Source: an uncultured Leptospiraceae bacterium
GTDB taxonomy: Bacteria; Spirochaetota; Leptospiria; Leptospirales; Leptospiraceae
Assembly: GCA_937924465.1 (NCBI GenBank)
Contig: CALDSP010000226.1
Span: forward strand, 1 to 8,590
Length of the DNA stretch: 8,590 nt
Direction of reading: 5' to 3'
Below the pieces are notes generated by a model. That model saw only the letters and a list, made by a program, of their open reading frames with translations. It was not told where the DNA came from and searched no databases. A program made the translations under genes and the position numbers. Shown here piece by piece: positions 1-6,667 of this stretch (the first letter of the stretch is position 1; every line of letters starts with the position of its first letter).

Positions 1-1827
1 GAACCCAGCGAATCATTTAGTTATGAAATTTTTCTAAATTTATCAAATCAAATGACTTATGATTACGATGTAAAAACTGGAAATATCCTATGGGGTGGTT
101 GTATTGAAGAAATCACTGGTTTTAGTGCAGATGAATTTAAAAATGTGAATATTGATATTTGGACAAGTCTGATTCATCCTGATGATACAGCTTTTATTAT
201 TTTAGAATTAGACAAAGCTAGGTTACAAAAATCAAAGTTTGATGTATGTTATAGGTTTAAACATAAAAAAGGTTATTATTATTATGTTCAAGATAAAGGC
301 ATTTTCATCTACGACCAAAACGAACAAGCAACTAGAATGCTTGGAGTAATGAAAAATATAGAGGAACAGAAAGTTATGGAAAATGCCTTATTTTCCTGTG
401 AGAAAAAACTTGCCTTATTTTATAAAATATCCAATGAAGCAATGCTTTACGTTCATTCAAAAACAAATAAGATAATTGAAACAAATGATCATTTTTTTAT
501 AATGTTTGGCTATAATAAAGATGAATTAAAGCACTTGAAGCTTTTTGACTTATTTCAAGAGCAAGATAATTTAAGAATTCAAAATTGGTTAAATACTCAT
601 CAAAATGAAGTTTTAAAAATATTTGCTATTAAAAGAAACAAAGAAGTTTTCCCTGTTGTTTTAAAAAGTCTTAGGGATGTTTTTAATGAAAATCCTGTTT
701 TGTTTTTATGTATACTTGATGTTTCGGTTTATCATCAAGCTGAACTTTTAAAAGAAGCATACGAAGAAATTTCAGCTAATCACAAAGAAATTGAAGCAAA
801 AAAAATTGAATTAGAAGAAACTATTCAAACATTGAGGAGAGCACAAAAACAATTAATTTTCTCTGAAAAAATGGTTGCATTAGGTCAATTGATTTCGGGT
901 GTTGCTCATGAAATTAATAATCCAATTGGCTCAATCAAAGCCTCTTGTGAAATTATAAAAGATAATTTTCAAGAAACTTTTCAAAATTATAAAAATACTT
1001 CTAAATTATTAAATGAATTAGATGAAAAGAACTGTAAGAATTATTTTGACTGGATTTTAGAAAATTCTTCAAGTATAGAATTTTTACAAGGCAAACAAGC
1101 TAAAGAAATCAAAAAACAAATTTCTGAATATTTAGAATCTATTCATGCTATTGAAAAAAATTATCTATTAGATAACATAATTGATCTAAATTGTATAAAA
1201 AAATTAGAACTCATTAGTTTTCTTTTCCAAGAAGAAAAGTGGAAAGTATTATGGGATTTTGCATTCTTTTTGCTCACTGTTTTTCGAAATCTTTATATAA
1301 TTGAAAACTCTGTAAACCGTGCCTCTAAAATAGTTTTTTCTCTTAGAAATTTAAGCCACATAAAACAAGAAGAATCAAAAACCAAAACCAATATAATAAA
1401 ATCCATTGAAATTGTACTTACTGTTTATGAAAATAGTTTTAAAAAAGGAGTTGAAGTAATCAAAGAATATGAAGAAGTTCCAGAGCTTTTTTGTTATGCC
1501 GATACACTCCACCAAATTTGGACTAATTTAATTTTTAATTCCCTTCAAGCTATGAACTTCAAAGGTATTTTAAAAATTACTGTAAAAAACCTAGATACAT
1601 TTGTTTCAGTTTCTATTTCAGATAACGGCCCCGGAATTCCAAAAGAAATTCAAAATAAAATTTTTGAACCTTTTTTTACTACTAAAAAATTAGGAGAAGG
1701 TTCAGGATTAGGTCTTACAATAGTAAAAAATATTGTAGAACAACATGAAGGTAAAATTGAATTTTCTTCTAGTCCAAATGGGACTACATTTACCATATTT
1801 TTACCAAAGATTTTTGAACTAAATTAG
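1..1827 (+). CDS. PAS-PAS sensor histidine kinase, 5' end outside window
   Basis: The frame is open from base 1, so the gene starts upstream; the ATG at 52 lies inside the first PAS domain and is probably not the start. 608 residues are visible (numbered from base 1). PAS domain 1 with its PAC tail spans about 1-125, PAS domain 2 about 136-247, and a Glu/Lys-rich coiled coil about 249-292. The H-box GVAHEINNPIG carries the phospho-accepting His303. The catalytic domain has the N-box (N513 in FNSLQAM), G1 box DNGPGIP (541-547), F-box FEPFFTT (555-561) and G2 box GEGSGLGL (565-572). All ATP-binding boxes are intact, so it should be an active NtrB-like kinase. No membrane segment is visible. About 137 residues separate His303 from the RASKIV helix (R440), far more than usual. 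No receiver or response-regulator gene is nearby, so signal and partner are unknown. The gene is more AT-rich than the CoA-transferase gene downstream. Confidence 0.93.
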   Translation, partial: EPSESFSYEIFLNLSNQMTYDYDVKTGNILWGGCIEEITGFSADEFKNVNIDIWTSLIHPDDTAFIILELDKARLQKSKFDVCYRFKHKKGYYYYVQDKGIFIYDQNEQATRMLGVMKNIEEQKVMENALFSCEKKLALFYKISNEAMLYVHSKTNKIIETNDHFFIMFGYNKDELKHLKLFDLFQEQDNLRIQNWLNTHQNEVLKIFAIKRNKEVFPVVLKSLRDVFNENPVLFLCILDVSVYHQAELLKEAYEEISANHKEIEAKKIELEETIQTLRRAQKQLIFSEKMVALGQLISGVAHEINNPIGSIKASCEIIKDNFQETFQNYKNTSKLLNELDEKNCKNYFDWILENSSSIEFLQGKQAKEIKKQISEYLESIHAIEKNYLLDNIIDLNCIKKLELISFLFQEEKWKVLWDFAFFLLTVFRNLYIIENSVNRASKIVFSLRNLSHIKQEESKTKTNIIKSIEIVLTVYENSFKKGVEVIKEYEEVPELFCYADTLHQIWTNLIFNSLQAMNFKGILKITVKNLDTFVSVSISDNGPGIPKEIQNKIFEPFFTTKKLGEGSGLGLTIVKNIVEQHEGKIEFSSSPNGTTFTIFLPKIFELN

Positions 1828-1869
1828 CTTTATTTAATACGTTAGGTGACATTTCTTTATTATGAAAAT

Positions 1870-2817
1870 TTAGAAAAAAGTAAGATCAGTTGTCTCAAAA
1901 AATTTTATTGCTATCTCTCTATCTACATATAATTGTTTAACTAATTCTTCTACACTCTGAAATTTTTTTTCTTCTCTAATTCTTTTTAGAAAAAACAATT
2001 CCACATATTTTTCATATAAGTCTCCCTGAAATTCAAGAAGATGAGATTCTATAGTTAAAGTCTTTCCTTCAAAAGTTGGCTTACAACCAATATTGATGAT
2101 TGATTTATAAAAAACATTATTTAGCTTTGTTGCTCCTATATATACACCTTGTGCAGGTTGAAGAATATCTTCTAGAATAGAAATATTCGCCGTAGGAAAA
2201 TGAATCGTTCTACCTCTACCTTCTCCTTTCACCACTAAACCACTCAAAGAAAAAGGACGTCCTAGCATTGCATTTGCCTGTTCTATTTCTCCATTTTGTA
2301 AAAGAAAGCGAATTGTAGAACTAGAAATTTTTTCATTTCCTAAATAAATCGGAGGAATTTCCTCAACAATGTAACCGAATTGATTAGAGAACTTAACAAG
2401 ATATTCATAATCTCCTTCTCTATCCTTCCCAAAGTAATGATTATATCCTATGACAATATATTTAACATTCAATTTTTCCACGAGAATATCTTTAATGAAG
2501 TTGAAAGCATTGATCTGAGAAAACTCATAAGTAAAAGGGATGTTTAAATAAAAGTCTATTCCCATTTTGGAAAGAATTTCTTGTTTCTTTTCTTGAGAAT
2601 AAATATTTTTCAAATACTTATTTTTTCCAAGAACAATAGAAGGATTTGGATGGTATGTAATGAGCACGCTAGGAAGTTGAAATTGAGTTTTTTTTTCATT
2701 CAATCTTTGAATGAGTATAAGATGCGCTTTATGCAATCCATCAAAGTTCCCTAATGTAACCACAGTGCCTTTTGAAAATAACTGGGAATTTGTAAATTCT
2801 AAATCTAAAACTTTCAT
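1870..2817 (-). CDS. ribF: Bifunctional riboflavin kinase / FAD synthetase
   Basis: Cytosolic enzyme that phosphorylates riboflavin to FMN and then adenylylates FMN to FAD. At 315 residues it is the usual length. The N-terminal nucleotidylyltransferase half shows GNFDGLHKAH (23-32), HYFGKDREG (127-135) and ISSSTIR (164-170). The C-terminal flavokinase half shows a glycine-rich stretch ending in FPTAN (207-211), GVYIG (224-228), NIGCKPTF (242-249) and TIESH, whose Glu257 is the likely catalytic base. Two normally conserved glycines are replaced: the HxGH motif reads HKAH (Ala31), and the usual GFPTAN reads HFPTAN (His206). The ATG at 2817 is the only plausible start, since an in-frame stop lies four codons upstream; it has no clear Shine-Dalgarno sequence. 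The gene converges on the kinase gene with 42 bases between them and no clear terminator hairpin, and is divergent from the gene at 2879. Confidence 0.96.
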   Translation of the reverse strand: MKVLDLEFTNSQLFSKGTVVTLGNFDGLHKAHLILIQRLNEKKTQFQLPSVLITYHPNPSIVLGKNKYLKNIYSQEKKQEILSKMGIDFYLNIPFTYEFSQINAFNFIKDILVEKLNVKYIVIGYNHYFGKDREGDYEYLVKFSNQFGYIVEEIPPIYLGNEKISSSTIRFLLQNGEIEQANAMLGRPFSLSGLVVKGEGRGRTIHFPTANISILEDILQPAQGVYIGATKLNNVFYKSIINIGCKPTFEGKTLTIESHLLEFQGDLYEKYVELFFLKRIREEKKFQSVEELVKQLYVDREIAIKFFETTDLTFF

Positions 2818-2878
2818 TGCAAGGTTTTATTCAAAGATTTAGGATTGATTAAATACTGCCAAGTCTAATTGTAAACCT

Positions 2879-3436
2879 ATGATTCAAATCTTTCTTTTTA
2901 TATTTTTTGTCTTTTTTTCTGACCCTATTTTTTCTAACCAAGAGGAGTATAAAAACTCTATAAATTTTACAAGTATTGGAAATACAGAACTACCGCCCGA
3001 GTCATTTGGATATTATCATCAATTACGCAAGTGGGCGAATTTTCAAAAAATGAAACTAAAAAAAGACAGTCGCTTAGGAGGAATTTCAGATGGAATTTGC
3101 AGAATGATTCCAAATGAAGGATTAGAATTTTTTTTAGAAGTTCCTCCTAATTGGAAGAAACGAATTTTTTTATATCTTGACTTTACAACTTATGAAGCAG
3201 AAGCAGATTCTAAATTTCCTACGCGTTCGTTAAGTATTTTAGTAGGAGGCAAATTAAAAAAAATTATTTATTTCCAACCCGGAGCACTAGAAGAAAATCC
3301 CACTATGATTCCTTTAGAACGAATAGACATTCACAATAATAAAATTTACATAAAACTCATTCCTGATCACACAGAAGGAGGAAAATTTTGGGGAATTTGG
3401 GATGCGTTTTATTCTACTAAAAAGGAGATTCCTTGA
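2879..3436 (+). CDS. Small exported protein of unknown function
   Basis: 185 residues; I do not recognise the family. The first 19 or so residues are a very hydrophobic Phe-rich stretch that looks like a signal peptide, with possible cleavage near FSN/QEE. It is atypical: no basic residue precedes the core, and Asp15-Pro16 interrupts its end. There is no lipobox cysteine. The rest is soluble-looking with alternating beta-type segments (for example 82-103 and 116-134) and one cysteine (C74), consistent with a periplasmic or surface beta-rich domain. The ATG at 2879 is preceded in frame by a stop and has no good ribosome-binding site; a TCTAAT box at 2864-2869 sits so close that a very short or absent leader is possible. 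Its TGA stop overlaps the TTG start of the methyltransferase, so it heads a translationally coupled run of genes. Coding status is well supported; function is unknown. Confidence 0.8.
   Translation: MIQIFLFIFFVFFSDPIFSNQEEYKNSINFTSIGNTELPPESFGYYHQLRKWANFQKMKLKKDSRLGGISDGICRMIPNEGLEFFLEVPPNWKKRIFLYLDFTTYEAEADSKFPTRSLSILVGGKLKKIIYFQPGALEENPTMIPLERIDIHNNKIYIKLIPDHTEGGKFWGIWDAFYSTKKEIP
3423..3427 (+). promoter_or_regulatory. Ribosome-binding site for the TTG-start methyltransferase
   Basis: AGGAG lies inside the last codons of the upstream gene, five bases before TTG at 3433-3435. That TTG overlaps the upstream TGA stop (3434-3436). No ATG is as well placed, and the TTG start keeps the first zinc-ribbon cysteine pair near the N-terminus. 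The arrangement indicates translational coupling. Confidence 0.75.
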
Positions 3437-4287
3437 ATACAGAATGCTATCTTTGTGGCAGTATCAACAACAAAACAGTTTTTTTAGAAAATCAAATTCC
3501 AATCCTAGAATGTTTGAATTGTGGACATATCTTTTCTTCCTATGAACAGTCGGATCATTACGATGGGTATTGGGGAGAAGAAGAATCCAAAGAATTTGAT
3601 TTAGAATGGTGGGATAAGGCTCATAGGAAAGTTTATTCCACTTTTATTCAAGAATTTTTAAAAGAAAAAGAAGGTTCTATTTTGGACGTTGGGTGTGGAT
3701 TAGGTTTTTTTGTGAAAAGTGTGATGAATCAAAAACCTAAATGGAATGTAATTGGTTATGAAATGTCTAAAACTGCTGTAAAGTTTGCGAGAGAAAAAAA
3801 CGGTTTAACAAATGTTTTTGAAGGAATGGTAGAACACAGTAACATTCCTAAAAATTCTTTAGATATCATTACTATGTGGGATGTAATTGAACACATTCCT
3901 AAACCTAAACCCTTATTAAAATATTTATACTCTTTATTAAAACCAAACGGTTTTTTATTTATCCAAACTCCTAATTTTCCTATTCAGCTTATAAAAGCCA
4001 AATTAAAAGTTGCTATTTTTGGAATGAAACCAAATGGACACTATCTAGAAGCGAAAGATCATATAAACAATTATAAATTAAAAACTATAAGAGATTTGGC
4101 TCTTTCGTGTAATTTTCAGGAACCTCAGTTTTTTATGCTACCTCCTATTCTTTCGGTTTCTGGAAGCACAAATTTTATGGGTAAGTTTAGCAAACTTGGA
4201 TATTATCATGTAACCAAATGGATTTGGTATTTGAGTTTTAAAACAGTTTTTTTAAATAATACAATCTTTGCATTACTAAAAAAATAA
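3433..4287 (+). CDS. Class I SAM-dependent methyltransferase with N-terminal zinc ribbon
   Basis: 284 residues from a TTG start. The N-terminus has two CxxC knuckles (C5/C8 and C27/C30), a zinc-ribbon arrangement common on sugar and small-molecule methyltransferases. The Rossmann methyltransferase core follows: motif I ILDVGCGLG (83-91) binds S-adenosylmethionine, Glu110 in GYEMS ends strand 2 and would hold the ribose, DVIEHI (150-155) is the post-motif typical of this group, and LKPNGFLFIQTPN (169-181) is the strand-5 region. The C-terminal third (about 200-284) is less conserved and rich in aromatic and hydrophobic residues. The substrate cannot be read from the sequence. Relatives with this layout often sit in polysaccharide or lipid modification clusters, but no glycosyltransferase is present here. 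It overlaps the upstream gene by four bases and lies 14 bases from the next, so the three are probably co-transcribed. Confidence 0.88.
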   Translation: MNTECYLCGSINNKTVFLENQIPILECLNCGHIFSSYEQSDHYDGYWGEEESKEFDLEWWDKAHRKVYSTFIQEFLKEKEGSILDVGCGLGFFVKSVMNQKPKWNVIGYEMSKTAVKFAREKNGLTNVFEGMVEHSNIPKNSLDIITMWDVIEHIPKPKPLLKYLYSLLKPNGFLFIQTPNFPIQLIKAKLKVAIFGMKPNGHYLEAKDHINNYKLKTIRDLALSCNFQEPQFFMLPPILSVSGSTNFMGKFSKLGYYHVTKWIWYLSFKTVFLNNTIFALLKK

Positions 4288-4301
4288 TAAAGGTTAGTTT
4301 T

Positions 4302-5027
4302 ATGAAAAAAATTTTTCTTGTTCTCTTTATCTTTTCAAGCTCTCTTTTAAAAGGAGATGAAACTACAAGTGTTATAAAAGCGGCACTAAAAGAAGGCATG
4401 GAAATTTATACGTTTAAAAAAAGTAAAGGTAAACTACAAGTTTACAATCAAAACAAAAAAATACAAAGTATTACTTTTCGAGGAAATGGAAAAGATCTAC
4501 CTTTAACAAGTGTTGTCAAAATAGAATATGATTTTGATCAGGATGGATTCCTAGATATGTTATTGACTGAAGAAACGAATTCAGGATTCAATTTAAATTC
4601 GGTTTATTTATTTAATCCAATTACTAGAAAATTTGAATTGTTAGAGAGCCTAAGCTATATGCCAAACCTAAGCTACAATCATAAACAAAAGATATTTGAA
4701 GAAAATCAATCTTCAAAGGAAGGATTTGTTTTTTACTTAAGAAAATATAAACTTATTGAGAGAAAACCTATTTTACTAAAGGAAATTCGCCAAGAGCCAA
4801 TGGAATCCGAAAAATATTTACATAGAACTGTAAAAGAAAAAGAGGAGAACCAATTCGCTCTAAAGTGTGAGGCAATCATGAAACGAGAGCCTGATTTTGA
4901 TTTAGCATATTTAATTACTGGAGACTGTGAGAGTTGTGAGCTAGAATTATCTGGTGTTCCAGCCTGCGAAATAGTTTTAGACAAAACATCTAAAACTCCT
5001 AAAAGGAAAGGAAAAAAGAGAAACTGA
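4302..5027 (+). CDS. Exported protein with a DxDxDGxxD calcium-loop motif
   Basis: 241 residues. A clear signal peptide (Lys2-Lys3, hydrophobic core 4-16) probably ends near LLKG/DE at residue 18, with no lipobox. Residues 77-85 (DFDQDGFLD) match the Dx[DN]xDGxxD calcium loop found in VCBS/FG-GAP and EF-hand-like repeats. The following stretch (about 101-165, with YLFNPITRKFELLESLS) resembles from memory the XAC2610-type domain, whose founding member is a periplasmic inhibitor of a peptidoglycan hydrolase in Xanthomonas; I could not verify this. The C-terminal part has four cysteines (C189, C209, C212, C222), which could form disulfides in the periplasm, and a Lys/Arg-rich tail (229-241). AAAGG just after the upstream stop gives a moderate ribosome-binding site. 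It lies in the probable four-gene operon, 14 bases after the methyltransferase and 41 before the CoA-transferase. Specific function unknown. Confidence 0.82.
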   Translation: MKKIFLVLFIFSSSLLKGDETTSVIKAALKEGMEIYTFKKSKGKLQVYNQNKKIQSITFRGNGKDLPLTSVVKIEYDFDQDGFLDMLLTEETNSGFNLNSVYLFNPITRKFELLESLSYMPNLSYNHKQKIFEENQSSKEGFVFYLRKYKLIERKPILLKEIRQEPMESEKYLHRTVKEKEENQFALKCEAIMKREPDFDLAYLITGDCESCELELSGVPACEIVLDKTSKTPKRKGKKRN

Positions 5028-5054
5028 ATTTTGTAAATTACTAAATTTATATTT

Positions 5055-5060
5055 GGAGGT
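5055..5060 (+). promoter_or_regulatory. Strong ribosome-binding site of the CoA-transferase gene
   Basis: GGAGGT lies eight bases before the ATG at 5069 in the 41-base gap after the previous gene. It is among the strongest such sites in the window and fixes the start, which also matches the normal N-terminus of the family. Confidence 0.8.
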
Positions 5061-5068
5061 CAACAAGA

Positions 5069-6364
5069 ATGGATTTCAAAAATTGGAAAAACATGGCAGT
5101 GGGTCCCGAGGAAGCCGTAAAACATTTAAAAAGCGGTGATAAAATTTTTATTCATGGAGCTGCTGCTACTCCCACCCCACTTTTAGAAGCAATGGTGAAA
5201 AGAACCGAACTGGAGAATATCAAACTCTATCATTTGCATACAACAGGACCGGCACCATTTGCAGAGCCCGAACATAAGGATAGGTTTCTGTCTATTTCTC
5301 TTTTTACGGGAGCACCTTTAAGAAAGGCTATTGAAGAGGGTCGAGCTGATTTTATGCCAATCTTTCTTTCAGACATACCCGATTTGTTTCACTCCCGCGC
5401 GATTCAACTAGATGTTGCATTTTTACAACTCTCACCACCCGATAAACATGGTTACTGTACTCTTGGCACTTCTGTAGATACAGCTAAAGCAGCAGCAGAA
5501 ACTGCGCATATAATTATTGCTGAAATCAATGAGCAAATGCCAAGAACCCATGGAAATACTGTAGTCCCTTTTAATAAAATCAAAGCTTTTGTTCATTCCA
5601 ATCGTCCCATTTACGAGCACAAACCCGAACCAGAAACAGAAGTAGAAGCAAGAATCGGAGAAATTGTTTCTGAACTTGTAGAAGATGGCTCTACCTTACA
5701 AATGGGAATTGGAGGTATTCCAGATGCTGTTCTTTCTAGACTCAAACACAAACGTGACTTAGGAATTCACACAGAAATGTTTTCCGATAGAGTGGTAGAT
5801 TTATATGAGGCAGGTGCAATTACAAATAGACTAAAACATGTCCATCCTTTTCGAATTGTTACCAGTTTTATAGCAGGCACTCAACGTCTCTATGATTTTG
5901 TAAACGACAATCCCTGCATAGAGTTTCATCCCTGTGATAGAACAAATGATACAAATATCATTCGTAAAAATGATAAGGTTGTTGCCATCAACTCGGCTAT
6001 TCAAATTGATTTGAGTGGACAAATTTGTGCTGATTCCATTGGTTTTAAAATTTTTTCTGGAATTGGAGGACAAATGGATTTTATTCGTGGAGCGGCGCGA
6101 TCGAAAGGAGGAAAACCTATCATTGCACTTCCTGCTACTGCAGCAGGTGGAAAAATTTCCCGCATAGTGATGGAACTCAACCAAGGTTCGGGTGTAGTTA
6201 CTACACGTGGTCATGTTCACTGGGTAGCTACTGAATATGGAGCAGTCAATCTACACGGAAAAGCACTTCGAGAAAGAGCCGAACTTCTTATTTCCATAGC
6301 ACATCCCGATTTCCGTTCCGAGTTAAAAAAACAATTTGCTCAAGTTAGGCATTTTGTTTTATAA
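5069..6364 (+). CDS. Acetyl-CoA hydrolase / 4-hydroxybutyrate CoA-transferase family
   Basis: 431 residues, the full length of this family (Cat1/AbfT type), which moves CoA between an acyl-CoA and a free acid through a glutamyl-CoA thioester. The catalytic Glu is predicted to be E236 in GIHTEMFSD. Other landmarks are the N-terminal SGDKIFIHGAAATP (22-35), LSPPDKHGYCTLG (121-133), QMGIGGIP (211-218), GIGGQMDFIRGA (331-342) with the oxyanion and CoA-binding glycines, and TTRGHVHWVATEYGAVNLHG (378-397). It is cytosolic. The length and the HTEM motif favour a 4-hydroxybutyrate- or butyrate:acetate-type transferase over the longer propionate/succinate enzymes, but the substrate is uncertain because no pathway gene is adjacent. 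Arg241 follows SD where I expect Gly. It is the last gene of the run from 2879, is richer in G+C than its neighbours, and is followed at once by a strong terminator. Confidence 0.93.
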   Translation: MDFKNWKNMAVGPEEAVKHLKSGDKIFIHGAAATPTPLLEAMVKRTELENIKLYHLHTTGPAPFAEPEHKDRFLSISLFTGAPLRKAIEEGRADFMPIFLSDIPDLFHSRAIQLDVAFLQLSPPDKHGYCTLGTSVDTAKAAAETAHIIIAEINEQMPRTHGNTVVPFNKIKAFVHSNRPIYEHKPEPETEVEARIGEIVSELVEDGSTLQMGIGGIPDAVLSRLKHKRDLGIHTEMFSDRVVDLYEAGAITNRLKHVHPFRIVTSFIAGTQRLYDFVNDNPCIEFHPCDRTNDTNIIRKNDKVVAINSAIQIDLSGQICADSIGFKIFSGIGGQMDFIRGAARSKGGKPIIALPATAAGGKISRIVMELNQGSGVVTTRGHVHWVATEYGAVNLHGKALRERAELLISIAHPDFRSELKKQFAQVRHFVL

Positions 6365-6368
6365 AATG

Positions 6369-6400
6369 AAAATGCCTGCCACAAACTGGTAGGCATTTTT
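6369..6400 (+). terminator. Intrinsic terminator after the CoA-transferase gene
   Basis: AAAATGCCTGCC at 6369-6380 pairs with the strand at 6388-6399: a 12-pair stem with one G-U, around a 7-base loop, ending in a five-T run (6396-6400). It begins five bases after the stop codon. The A-rich left arm would also give a U-tract on the other strand, but no minus-strand gene ends here. Confidence 0.88.
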
Positions 6401-6449
6401 AAATGAGTTTAGATTAGAAAAAGTTCTTGAAAAGGGTCTTTTTTTTTAG

Positions 6450-6479
6450 ACAAAATCGTTTTTAGTTTATCGATTTTGT
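6450..6479. repeat. Inverted repeat, 9-base arms
   Basis: ACAAAATCG (6450-6458) is exactly complementary to CGATTTTGT (6471-6479) across a 12-base T-rich spacer. It could be a second, weak terminator (TTTATTC follows) or a protein-binding site for lipase control. The sequence does not decide which. Confidence 0.5.
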
Positions 6480-6507
6480 TTATTCTAGCACAATTTAATC
6501 TAACACC

Positions 6508-6534
6508 ATTAGAATTAGTCTAGTAAATTCTAAT
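6508..6534. repeat. Perfect 9-base inverted repeat upstream of the lipase gene
   Basis: ATTAGAATT (6508-6516) and AATTCTAAT (6526-6534) are exact inverted copies around a 9-base spacer. Centre-to-centre spacing is 18 bases, a little under two helical turns, so a dimeric regulator could read it. A T-rich tract follows. An operator role is inference; AT-rich DNA makes such repeats less surprising. Confidence 0.45.
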
Positions 6535-6623
6535 TCCTTTTCTTTTTTTTACTTTATTCTAAATTTTCCATATTTTAGATCCCAAAAGTCCGACGAAAAT
6601 ACTTGTAAAAAATAAAATTTCAT

Positions 6624-6641
6624 GCATGCTAGTAAGTATGC
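6624..6641 (+). promoter_or_regulatory. Short hairpin in the lipase leader
   Basis: GCATGC (6624-6629) can pair with GTATGC (6636-6641) through six pairs, one of them G-U, with a 6-base loop. It ends 13 bases before the ribosome-binding site, so in RNA it could affect stability or ribosome access. The overlapping CATGCATG (6621-6628) is also self-complementary. Confidence 0.3.
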
Positions 6642-6654
6642 CAAATACAAAAAT

Positions 6655-6660
6655 GGAGGA
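6655..6660 (+). promoter_or_regulatory. Ribosome-binding site that fixes the lipase start
   Basis: GGAGGA lies seven bases before the ATG at 6668. The earlier in-frame ATG at 6626 would add 14 residues ahead of the signal peptide and has no comparable site, so 6668 is chosen as the start. Confidence 0.85.
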
Positions 6661-6667
6661 AATAAAA

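Larger units (their letters stand above)
6401..6667. other. Non-coding region upstream of the lipase gene
   Basis: With the terminator before it, this makes a 303-base gap without a convincing gene. It contains a nine-T run (6439-6447), an eight-T run (6543-6550), three AT-rich inverted repeats (6450-6479, 6508-6534 and a weaker six-base pair at 6558-6563/6574-6579), a leader hairpin and the lipase ribosome-binding site. No near-consensus promoter stands out; TTTACT (6548-6553) and TATTTT (6571-6576), 17 bases apart, is only a weak candidate. The minus-strand frame at 6559-6798 has no family features and runs into the lipase gene, so it is not called. Confidence 0.6.

Noticed and set aside
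52..54. ATG at 52 as the start of the histidine kinase
   Set aside because: The frame is open back to base 1, and the upstream 17 codons read like the beginning of the same PAS domain, so the true start is outside the window.
1828..1869. Terminator between the convergent kinase and ribF genes
   Set aside because: No inverted repeat long enough to form a stable hairpin was found in these 42 bases.
4733..4984. 83-codon minus-strand open frame
   Set aside because: It is antisense to the exported protein gene and shows no domain or ribosome-binding support.
5831..6220. 129-codon open frame on the minus strand
   Set aside because: It lies wholly inside the well-supported CoA-transferase gene, is rich in Ser, Asn and Thr as antisense frames often are, and has no recognisable motif.
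6439..6550. Runs of nine and eight T as phase-variation tracts
   Set aside because: They are outside any reading frame, and similar runs occur throughout this AT-rich window; nothing links them to switching.
6626..6667. Upstream in-frame ATG as the lipase start
   Set aside because: It would put 14 extra residues before a normal signal peptide and lacks a ribosome-binding site, while GGAGGA is ideally placed for the ATG at 6668.
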